This document shows, in pieces, positions 7,443 to 12,993 of a DNA stretch of 12,993 bases. Position numbers and translations under genes: made by a program. The notes under the pieces were generated by a model that searched no databases, was not told the origin of the DNA, and was given only the letters and a program-made list of their open reading frames with translations. Position 1 is the stretch's first letter, and each line of letters opens with the position of its first letter. This stretch comes from Helicobacteraceae bacterium (lineage in GTDB: Bacteria > Campylobacterota > Campylobacteria > Campylobacterales > Sulfurimonadaceae): NCBI GenBank assembly GCA_015488075.1, contig WFOM01000106.1, forward strand, positions 1 to 12,993, given 5' to 3'.

Positions 7443-8624
7443 ATGAAAAAGATAATACTAAGCGGTTTGATGTCTGTTTTGGCTTTTGGAGATGTTGCTA
7501 TAGAGGGTTTTTTATATAAGGACCCAAGAGTTATGGGTATGGGTGGAGCAAATACCGCACTTGGAGGTTACTCAACGGCACTTTTTTACAACCCTGCGGG
7601 ACTTATAAATATAAAAAAATCGCACGGGTTTGAGGTGGAGTTGCTGGGGCTTTCTGTTGCAGGCTCTAGAAATATACAAAATCTGATGAATGATATAAAA
7701 AATGCAAATAATGAAAATGATACTATAAATGCTGTTTCAAAATATGCAGGAGAAGGATTTAATGCAAACATATCCAACTACTCTTCCGTATCATATCATA
7801 CACAAAGTGATAATGCTTTTTCTATAGGATTGCTTGAAAGTGCCGATATAAATATGCTTCCCCATCCTAATGACGGAAACAACGGTCTTATAGAAACACA
7901 TTCAAGAGTTTATGCGGGTATAACTTTAGGATATGCAACAACACTAAATACCTCAGCAGGTAAATTTACCATAGGTGTAGACGGTAAATTTATAACGCAA
8001 AAATCTTATGATGTGGGACTTGGTGCCGGTGAGATAGCAAACAATAATAACAATCTCGGGGATTATATAAAAAACAATTACGAACAGACAAACAGCGGTT
8101 TCGGTGTAGATGTTGGTGTGTTATATGCTCTGCCGGTTCTTTCTTCATGGAATCCGACTATTGGTGCGAGTATTATGAACATAGGAACACTTGATTTTAA
8201 AGATGCCTACGGTTCACAACCGATGACTGTGAACTTGGGTTTTTCAATGACAAAAGAACTGCCTGTTTTTAACAGAATAAGAGTAGCTGTTGACTATGTT
8301 GATATATTAAATGCCCAGCAAACATTGGTAGGAGATGTCAGTGATGTTAACGGTCAATACAAATCATACAAATATATTGACAGTTCATTTGATATAAAAA
8401 AACATATAAGAGGCGGTGTAGCACTTGATCTTATAGATAACAGCATATTTATGGCAACTCTAAGCGGTGGATGGTATCAGGGTGCATATACACTGGGAGC
8501 GGATTTGCAACTTACTGTTCTAAAACTTCAGGCTGCAACCTACCAAGAAAGCCTTGGATCAACTTCGGGTGAAGGGAAGATAACAGACAGAAGATATGTC
8601 GTTATGCTTGGTATAGGATGGTAG
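7443..8624 (+). CDS. Outer-membrane beta-barrel protein, TraF/FadL-like (PorV-type) family
   Basis: The 393-residue protein has a short signal peptide (KKIILSGLMSVLAFG), alternating polar/hydrophobic strands throughout, and a C-terminus ending in aromatic Trp (VVMLGIGW), as expected for a beta-barrel inserted by the BAM machinery. Near its N-terminus, PRVMGMGGANTALGG followed by ALFYNPAGL matches the start of the TraF-like (Pfam TraF_2)/FadL/PorV group. Later segments such as FGVDVGVLYALP and NPTIGASIMNIG also fit. Despite database names such as 'conjugal transfer protein TraF', nothing here points to conjugation. I chose ATG 7443, which has AGGGG at 7432-7436 at good spacing. A TTG two codons upstream (7437) directly abuts that site and is unlikely. 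Its substrate is unknown. It is the second gene after the lipoprotein and ends before a strong terminator. Confidence 0.83.
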   Translation: MKKIILSGLMSVLAFGDVAIEGFLYKDPRVMGMGGANTALGGYSTALFYNPAGLINIKKSHGFEVELLGLSVAGSRNIQNLMNDIKNANNENDTINAVSKYAGEGFNANISNYSSVSYHTQSDNAFSIGLLESADINMLPHPNDGNNGLIETHSRVYAGITLGYATTLNTSAGKFTIGVDGKFITQKSYDVGLGAGEIANNNNNLGDYIKNNYEQTNSGFGVDVGVLYALPVLSSWNPTIGASIMNIGTLDFKDAYGSQPMTVNLGFSMTKELPVFNRIRVAVDYVDILNAQQTLVGDVSDVNGQYKSYKYIDSSFDIKKHIRGGVALDLIDNSIFMATLSGGWYQGAYTLGADLQLTVLKLQAATYQESLGSTSGEGKITDRRYVVMLGIGW

Positions 8625-8651
8625 TTACGCCATCACTTTGATATAAATTTC

Positions 8652-8697
8652 ATTTAGCTTTTGAAGTTTTTCCTTGAATTTCAAAAGCTAAATTTTT
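8652..8697 (+). terminator. Intrinsic terminator after the outer-membrane barrel gene
   Basis: A perfect 14-bp inverted repeat, ATTTAGCTTTTGAA (8652-8665) and TTCAAAAGCTAAAT (8680-8693), with a 14-nt loop runs into TTTTT (8693-8697). It lies 28 nt after the stop of the barrel gene and separates this operon from the next one. Confidence 0.85.
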
Positions 8698-8759
8698 GTA
8701 AAATAATGTAAAGTTTTGTGCAAAAACTATCGAACTTTGTATATTTTAACAAAAGATTA

Positions 8760-8765
8760 TATAAT
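8760..8765 (+). promoter_or_regulatory. Vegetative -10 box (TATAAT) for the five-gene rnhA-rnc-aroC operon
   Basis: An exact TATAAT lies 29 nt before the TTG start of the first operon gene and after the preceding terminator. TTTGTA at 8736-8741 is a weak possible -35 at 18-nt spacing. Together with the terminator, it is all I see in the 170-nt gap at 8625-8794. Confidence 0.65.
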
Positions 8766-8794
8766 TAACCTACAACATTTTTGCGGAGCCTATT

Positions 8795-9262
8795 TTGAGT
8801 GCACTTCCTGACAAACTAAACGATTTTTGGTTGTGGAAAGAGATAAGCCAGAAGTTAAATCTATCAAATCCCACTTACAAATACTGGAACACAACAAAAC
8901 ATATAAAACTCAATAACAAATATATTTTTCTGCAAAAAAACACCCTCCCTTTGAAATATGCTTTTGTAGAGGAAAATCTGACAGATTTGAGCGGTTTGCT
9001 GCCTGTTAGGTTTGCTGCTGACTCTTTGGGCATAAACGAACATATATTTACCTATGAAAAGATGAGTCTTTACAAAGCTTTTGAATTCAGATACATATGC
9101 GGCATAAAGTTTGTAAATTTAAAAAAATTTTTTATAGAAAACGGTATAGAGGCAGGCAAAGATTCTGTCATACATCTTGGAAAAATAAAAAATCTTGAGA
9201 TAAATGAAAATTCAAGGTTTTACAATATTGACAATAACTACGGTATAGTGGTATATGGGTAG
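8795..9262 (+). CDS. Hypothetical protein, two HTH-like segments, first gene of the operon
   Basis: I do not recognise this 155-residue protein. It has no signal peptide or membrane helix, so it should be cytoplasmic. The pattern AADSLGI (74-80) followed after about 28 residues by VNLKKFF (107-113) resembles the excisionase/MerR-type small DNA-binding fold (helix, Leu-Gly-Ile turn, then a short strand and Leu-x-x-Phe). The first part, WKEISQKLNLSNPTYKYW (14-31), has a similar turn, so the protein may hold two related HTH-like units. This is pattern reading, not a database match. The start is TTG: GGAG at 8785-8788 sits 6 nt upstream, and the next in-frame Met would remove more than half the protein. 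The 3' end overlaps the next gene by 8 nt, so the two are likely translated together. Confidence 0.72.
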   Translation: MSALPDKLNDFWLWKEISQKLNLSNPTYKYWNTTKHIKLNNKYIFLQKNTLPLKYAFVEENLTDLSGLLPVRFAADSLGINEHIFTYEKMSLYKAFEFRYICGIKFVNLKKFFIENGIEAGKDSVIHLGKIKNLEINENSRFYNIDNNYGIVVYG

Positions 9263-10295
9263 TTTTTTTATAGAATACAGAGATCCTGTATTTAGCATTA
9301 TAGTTTTTCTCTCCATTGTTTTTGTCATATCGTTTATATCTTACTGGTGGGGCAGATACAGACAAAAAGACTCAAAAAAAAAGATAGAGAGTTTTCTAAA
9401 AAAGATTTCTGCAGAATCAAAAACACAAGAGATAAAAGAGCTGATGCAAAGCGGGGCTGTCAGTGAAAGTTCATGGATAATGGTGGCAGAGCTTTACAGG
9501 AAAAGCGGTGATTTTGAAAAAACCATAGAGATATACAACGAATTACTGCTAAAAGGGGTTAAGAACAACTATGAAGTTTTGTTTTTGCTTGCAAAGGCAT
9601 ATTTTAAAGCCGGTTTTTTAAGCAGGTCAAAAGATGTTTTTTTAAATATACTAAAAAATTATCCAAGGTCTGTAGAGTCGCTTTATTATCTTTTGCTGAT
9701 ATATGAAAATCTAAGAGACTACAAGGAGGCTTTTGGTGTTTTAGAGCCTCTTGAAGAGCTTGGTGAGGATATTTCAAAAGAGAAAACATATATAGATTTT
9801 TTGCAGATTTTAAATGATGTTGCACTTACAAAAGATGAAAAAAAAGAGAAAATGTTAAACATCTACAAAGAAAGCAAAAATCTTTCCAGAATGTTTTTTG
9901 AATTTATGTTTAAAAACGATCCAAAAACGGCATGGGAGATGCTTGAAGATGATTTTGTTAAAGATTTGGCAGATATTTTTTGGGTTTTGCCAAAAGAGGA
10001 GTGCAATTTTGATATAATTTTAAACAATAGATTTCTAAAAGAGCTTTACAGTGCAAAAGGTTACATACAAGAGGCGAAAAAATCTGAGATATTTGAGTTT
10101 GATGTGCTTATAAATCTTGATGAAAAAATAGCAGATATAGAGTTTGAATATATGTGTAACAAATGCAAGGTTACTTACCCGTTTGGGTTTGTAAGATGTT
10201 CAAACTGTCACTCTTTGGATGAGGTTGTTTTGGAGTATAATCTGGTAAAAAAATATATAGAAGATGAAAATGAAAAAAGTGACTCTTTTTTGTGA
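9255..10295 (+). CDS. Membrane-anchored TPR protein with C-terminal zinc ribbon, LapB/YciM-like
   Basis: The 346-residue protein has one N-terminal membrane helix (about 12-32) followed by the basic segment GRYRQKDSKKK, so the rest should face the cytoplasm. TPR-like helical hairpins follow: ELYRKSGDFEKTIEIYNELL (79-98), AKAYFKAGFLSRSKDVFLNI (113-132) and IYENLRDYKEAFGVLEPL (149-166). Near the C-terminus, C301-x2-C304 and C315-x2-C318 (CNKC, CSNC) form a rubredoxin-like zinc ribbon. This order (one helix, TPRs, CxxC-CxxC) is that of E. coli LapB/YciM (389 residues), which regulates lipopolysaccharide synthesis by promoting FtsH degradation of LpxC. I infer a LapB-like adaptor from architecture only; orthology is unproven, so no symbol is given. 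The start overlaps the upstream gene by 8 nt with little ribosome site of its own, and the 3' end overlaps rnhA. A TPR gene before rnhA is, from memory, also found in Campylobacter. Confidence 0.85.
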   Translation: MGSFFIEYRDPVFSIIVFLSIVFVISFISYWWGRYRQKDSKKKIESFLKKISAESKTQEIKELMQSGAVSESSWIMVAELYRKSGDFEKTIEIYNELLLKGVKNNYEVLFLLAKAYFKAGFLSRSKDVFLNILKNYPRSVESLYYLLLIYENLRDYKEAFGVLEPLEELGEDISKEKTYIDFLQILNDVALTKDEKKEKMLNIYKESKNLSRMFFEFMFKNDPKTAWEMLEDDFVKDLADIFWVLPKEECNFDIILNNRFLKELYSAKGYIQEAKKSEIFEFDVLINLDEKIADIEFEYMCNKCKVTYPFGFVRCSNCHSLDEVVLEYNLVKKYIEDENEKSDSFL

Positions 10296-10704
10296 CGGAA
10301 GTTCCCTTGGCAACCCTGGACCCGGGGGCTGGGGAAGCATACTGAGCTATAACGGACACCAAAAGGAGCTAAAAGGCTCTGCCAAAAACACCACAAACAA
10401 CCAGATGGAGCTAACAGCAGTGATAGAAGGTCTAAAAGCATTGAAAGAACCTTGCGAGGTTGAGATAGTAAGTGACTCCAGCTATGTGGTAAACGGTATT
10501 AACGACTGGCTAAAAAACTGGATAAAAAAAGATTTTAAAAATGTAAAAAATCCTGATTTGTGGAAAAAATACTTAGAAGTTTCAAAACCACATAAGATAA
10601 AAGCGACATGGGTAAAAGGTCACAATGGACATACGGAAAATGAAAGATGTGACAAGATGGCAAGAGATGAAGCAAATTTGATAAAACGGGGGAGCGATGC
10701 ATAA
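10270..10704 (+). CDS. rnhA: Ribonuclease HI (RnhA)
   Basis: This cytoplasmic endonuclease cleaves the RNA strand of RNA-DNA hybrids and so removes R-loops and primers. All catalytic positions of the bacterial RNase HI family are present. Counted from the Met at 10270 they are D9 ([13 protein letters not shown]), E47 (NNQMELTA), D69 (VSDSSYV), H118 (WVKGHNGH) and D128 ([10 protein letters not shown]). The length of 144 residues is near the usual 150-155. ATG 10270 is preferred because AGAAG (10259-10263) lies 6 nt upstream. ATG 10264, two codons earlier, is possible but directly abuts that site. The gene begins inside the 3' end of the LapB-like gene (26-nt overlap) and its stop overlaps the rnc start by 8 nt, so translation of the three genes is probably coupled. 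Confidence 0.96.
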   Translation: MKKVTLFCDGSSLGNPGPGGWGSILSYNGHQKELKGSAKNTTNNQMELTAVIEGLKALKEPCEVEIVSDSSYVVNGINDWLKNWIKKDFKNVKNPDLWKKYLEVSKPHKIKATWVKGHNGHTENERCDKMARDEANLIKRGSDA

Positions 10705-11368
10705 AAAGATAGAACAGCTTGAAAACTCTTTAAATTACAGGTTTAAAAACAAAGATTTGATAGTAGAGGCACTTACTCACAAAAGTTTCAAAAAGCCTTA
10801 TGACAATGAAAGGCTTGAGTTTTTGGGTGATGCTGTTTTGGACTTGATTGTAGGGGAGTATCTGTATTTCAAATTCAAAGATGCCGATGAGGGAACACTT
10901 TCAAAGATAAGAGCTTCTTTGGTAAATGAAAACGGATTTGACAAGCTTGCAAGATATATAAAACTTGGTGATTATATAATGCTTTCGCCTGCAGAAGAGA
11001 ACAACGGCGGAAGAGAAAAACCTTCACTTCTTTCAAATGCATTTGAAGCACTCATAGGTGCTGTGTATCTTGAGAGCGGACTTGAAAAAGCAAGAGATAT
11101 ATCTATAGACCTTATTGAGAAGGTTTATAAAAATATCTCACTTGATTCTCTTTTTAGAGATTACAAAACGGCTTTGCAGGAGCTTACTCAGGCAAGATAC
11201 GGTGTTACACCGGAATACAAAGTGGTTGCATCAAGAGGTCCTGATCACAAAAAAGAGTTTGAGATAGCACTTTTTATAAGAGACAAAGAGTTTGCAAGGG
11301 CTGTCGGAAAAAGTAAAAAACAGGCTCAGCAGGAAGCCGCAAAAATTACACTTGAAAAATTAAAGTAA
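10697..11368 (+). CDS. rnc: Ribonuclease III (Rnc)
   Basis: This double-strand-specific endoribonuclease matures rRNA and processes mRNA and antisense RNA duplexes. The 223-residue protein has the RNase III domain (about 5-150) with signature [13 protein letters not shown] (37-49) and a C-terminal dsRNA-binding domain (about 154-223) ending in [19 protein letters not shown]. Catalytic-site residues E41, D45 and E117 are present. The fourth metal ligand, Asp in E. coli (D114), reads Asn here: [12 protein letters not shown] (111-122), codon AAT. The change may be natural variation in this lineage rather than loss of function, since everything else is intact. The ATG overlaps the end of rnhA and is preceded by GGGGGAG (10688-10694). 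Only 10 nt separate it from aroC. Confidence 0.96.
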   Translation: MHKKIEQLENSLNYRFKNKDLIVEALTHKSFKKPYDNERLEFLGDAVLDLIVGEYLYFKFKDADEGTLSKIRASLVNENGFDKLARYIKLGDYIMLSPAEENNGGREKPSLLSNAFEALIGAVYLESGLEKARDISIDLIEKVYKNISLDSLFRDYKTALQELTQARYGVTPEYKVVASRGPDHKKEFEIALFIRDKEFARAVGKSKKQAQQEAAKITLEKLK

Positions 11369-11378
11369 AAGGTAACAT

Positions 11379-12455
11379 TTGAACAGTTTTGGCATAAGAT
11401 TCAGATTTAGCACATTTGGAGAGTCGCACGGAAAAGCTATAGGGTGTATAGTTGACGGTGTTCCGGCAGGTTTGAAGATAGATGAGGATTTTATTCAAAG
11501 CGAGATGGACAGAAGAAAGCCGGGGAAAAGCAAGTTTGAAACAGCAAGAAAAGAGGATGATAGGGTTGAGATACTAAGCGGAGTGTTTGAGGGTAAAACG
11601 ACTGGAACTCCTTTGGCGATGGTGATTTACAATACAAATCAAAAATCAAAAGACTACTCAAACATCAAAGATATTTTCAGACCAGGTCATGCCGATTTTA
11701 CATATTTTAACAAATACGGCATAAGAGATTACAGAGGAGGCGGAAGAAGCAGTGCCAGAGAGACTGCAGCCAGAGTTGCGGCAGGCAGCATAGCAAAACT
11801 TTTTTTAAAAGAGCTTGGTATAGAAGTTTTAAGCGGTATAAGCGAGATTGCCGGGATTGAAGGTGAAAATTTTGATTTTTCATATGCAAAAATAAGCCAG
11901 ATATATGCTCTTGACAGAGAAAAAGAACAGCAGTGGAAAGATGCCATACTTGAAGCAAAAAACAGACATGATTCAGTGGGGGGAGTTGTAAAAGTTGTTG
12001 TAAAAAACTCCCCTATAGGTCTTGGTGAGCCACTTTATTACAAGCTTGACTCTGTTTTGGCTGATGCTATGATGGGGATAAATGCAGTCAAAGCCGTTGA
12101 GATAGGCGACGGATGTTTAAGCAGCAAATCAAACGGAAGCAAAAACAATGACCAGATATCAAAAGATGGATTTTTAAGCAACCACTCAGGCGGGATTTTA
12201 GGCGGTATAAGCAACGGAGAAGATATAGAACTGAATGTATACTTTAAGCCGACTCCCTCAATTTTTCAAAAACAAAAAACGATAGACATATACGGAAATG
12301 AAGTTGATTTTGAGCTAAAAGGAAGGCATGATCCGTGTGTGGCAACAAGAGGCAGTGTTGTTTGTGAGGCTATGACAGCTGTTGTTATGGCGGATATGCT
12401 TCTTTTAAATATGGGAAGAAAACTTGACGGGGTGTTAAAGTATTATAAACATTAG
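11379..12455 (+). CDS. aroC: Chorismate synthase (AroC)
   Basis: This cytoplasmic, reduced-FMN-dependent enzyme converts 5-enolpyruvylshikimate-3-phosphate to chorismate, the last common step to aromatic amino acids and folate. The 358-residue protein has the family motifs: FGESHG (13-18), RPGHAD (101-106), YRGGGRSSARETA (118-130), a Gly-rich HSGGILGGISNG stretch (269-280), and GRHDPCVATRG near the C-terminus (315-325). The start codon is TTG. AAAAGG (11367-11372) lies 6 nt upstream, and the resulting N-terminus (NSFGIRFRFSTFGESHG) has the correct family length. It is the last gene of the rnhA-rnc operon. Its final codons also hold the -35 element of a sigma-28 promoter for fliS, and I see no terminator between the two genes. 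Confidence 0.97.
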   Translation: MNSFGIRFRFSTFGESHGKAIGCIVDGVPAGLKIDEDFIQSEMDRRKPGKSKFETARKEDDRVEILSGVFEGKTTGTPLAMVIYNTNQKSKDYSNIKDIFRPGHADFTYFNKYGIRDYRGGGRSSARETAARVAAGSIAKLFLKELGIEVLSGISEIAGIEGENFDFSYAKISQIYALDREKEQQWKDAILEAKNRHDSVGGVVKVVVKNSPIGLGEPLYYKLDSVLADAMMGINAVKAVEIGDGCLSSKSNGSKNNDQISKDGFLSNHSGGILGGISNGEDIELNVYFKPTPSIFQKQKTIDIYGNEVDFELKGRHDPCVATRGSVVCEAMTAVVMADMLLLNMGRKLDGVLKYYKH

Positions 12456-12462
12456 CCGATTT
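12436..12462 (+). promoter_or_regulatory. Sigma-28 (FliA) promoter for fliS
   Basis: TAAAGTAT (12436-12443), exactly 11 nt, then GCCGATTT (12455-12462) matches the FliA consensus TAAAGTTT-N11-GCCGATAA at 13 of 16 positions with the right spacing. The -35 lies in the last aroC codons and the -10 starts at the G of the aroC TAG stop. Transcription would start near 12470, leaving a leader of about 27 nt with the fliS ribosome site. A weaker sigma-70-like TATAAA at 12444-12449 lies between the two elements. Confidence 0.75.
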
Positions 12463-12496
12463 GTCTTGTATGGAAAACAAAAACAAGGAAAACGAT

Positions 12497-12874
12497 ATGA
12501 GCACAAATTTGGCATATGATGTTTATAATCAAAACAATATAGGTGTAGAATCTCCCGTTAAACTTATAGAGATGATGTATCAGGGGGTTTTGAGATTTAA
12601 TGTTCAGATAAAAAAAGCTATACAAGACAAGGATATAGAGAAAAAAACATACTGGGTAAACAGAGCTATAGCGGTTATAGCCGAACTTATAAACTCGCTT
12701 GACTATAACCACGGAGATATAGCACATTATCTTGAAGGGTTATACAACCATCAGATAAAACTTCTTTTGGAAGTAAACATAAACGAAGACCTTGAAAAAC
12801 TTGATACGGTAAACAGAGTGTTTAAAGGGCTTTTGGAAGCATGGAGAGAAGAAACACAGAATGTGGCTAAATGA
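12497..12874 (+). CDS. fliS: Flagellar export chaperone FliS
   Basis: FliS binds the C-terminus of flagellin in the cytoplasm, prevents early polymerisation and delivers it to the flagellar type III export gate. The 125-residue, all-helical protein has the family pattern: an N-terminal AYDVYNQNNIGVESPVKLIE (6-25), then MMYQGVLRFN (26-35), and a central region with NRAIAVIAELINSLDYNHGD. The start is ATG 12497, supported by AAGGAA (12485-12490) 6 nt upstream. In-frame TTG 12461 and ATG 12470 lie inside or at the predicted start point of the sigma-28 transcript, so they are unlikely. The gene follows aroC rather than fliD, but its own FliA-type promoter fits late flagellar timing. It overlaps the next small gene by 14 nt. 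Confidence 0.93.
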   Translation: MSTNLAYDVYNQNNIGVESPVKLIEMMYQGVLRFNVQIKKAIQDKDIEKKTYWVNRAIAVIAELINSLDYNHGDIAHYLEGLYNHQIKLLLEVNINEDLEKLDTVNRVFKGLLEAWREETQNVAK

Positions 12875-12993
12875 TTTTAAACTTGCACTTGTAAAAAAAG
12901 ATATCCAAAAAATTTCCAGACTTTTGGATGATATGCCCGAATTTCATGATATAAAAGATCTGGAAGCTGTGTATTATTATATAAATCAGGCAA
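12861..12993 (+). CDS. Partial small protein downstream of fliS, possibly FliT-like (3' end outside window)
   Basis: The frame opens with ATG 12861 inside the end of fliS and runs to the window edge, giving 44 residues starting MWLNDFKLALVKKDIQKISR. The sequence is charged and predicted helical, with no signal peptide or membrane helix. The codons are typical of the window, and the overlap with fliS suggests coupled translation. In many bacteria the gene after fliS is fliT, a small helical export chaperone for the filament cap. Position and helical character fit that, but the visible sequence is too short to assign. Confidence 0.6.
   Translation, partial: MWLNDFKLALVKKDIQKISRLLDDMPEFHDIKDLEAVYYYINQA

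Noticed and set aside
7443..8624. Conjugation or plasmid transfer locus suggested by the TraF-like barrel
   Set aside because: The family name is historical. No relaxase, coupling protein, pilus gene, integrase, repeat or composition change is present nearby.
10171..10441. Two minus-strand open frames across the LapB-like/rnhA junction
   Set aside because: Both are antisense shadows of two confidently assigned overlapping genes.
12452..12727. 91-codon minus-strand open frame opposite fliS
   Set aside because: It is fully opposite fliS and its promoter. The hydrophobic character comes from antisense reading, and no ribosome site was seen.

Overview
The window is AT-rich bacterial chromosome with no mobile element, CRISPR array, tRNA or rRNA that I can see. 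It most likely comes from a Campylobacterota (epsilonproteobacterial) organism of the free-living, flagellated Sulfurimonas/Arcobacter kind. The reasons are codon use (Ile ATA and Arg AGA throughout), promoters with a TATAAT -10 in very AT-rich DNA and no clear -35, the block TPR gene-rnhA-rnc-aroC, and the mix of B12-dependent methionine synthase, a LapD-type c-di-GMP receptor and flagellar genes. The genus is an inference.

Layout. (1) 1-1698, plus strand: 3' part of a LapD-like inner-membrane c-di-GMP receptor, truncated by the window edge, with an apparent terminator overlapping its last codons. (2) 6261-1702, minus strand: metH followed 9 nt later by an AI-2E/PerM family membrane protein. 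This pair runs tail to tail with lapD, only 3 nt apart. (3) 6262-6359: a 98-nt divergent promoter region. (4) 6360-8624, plus strand: a secreted lipoprotein with a C-terminal EF-hand loop, then a TraF/FadL-like outer-membrane beta-barrel, closed by a strong hairpin terminator. This is an uncharacterised envelope pair. (5) 8795-12455, plus strand: a tightly packed five-gene operon made of an unknown 155-residue protein with HTH-like segments, a membrane-anchored TPR plus zinc-ribbon protein resembling LapB/YciM, rnhA, rnc and aroC. (6) From 12436: a near-consensus sigma-28 (FliA) promoter placed across the aroC stop codon, driving fliS and a following small gene cut by the window end.

Together the genes cover surface attachment and motility control (lapD, fliS), the methyl cycle (metH), RNA processing and R-loop removal (rnc, rnhA), aromatic amino acid synthesis (aroC) and envelope biogenesis (LapB-like protein, lipoprotein/barrel pair). 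There is no gene-free stretch above 300 bases. The largest gap, 8625-8794, holds one terminator and one promoter.

I see no clear new defence or mobile system. The least explained parts are the lipoprotein/barrel pair, the 155-residue operon leader gene, and the LapB-like protein coupled to the RNase genes.
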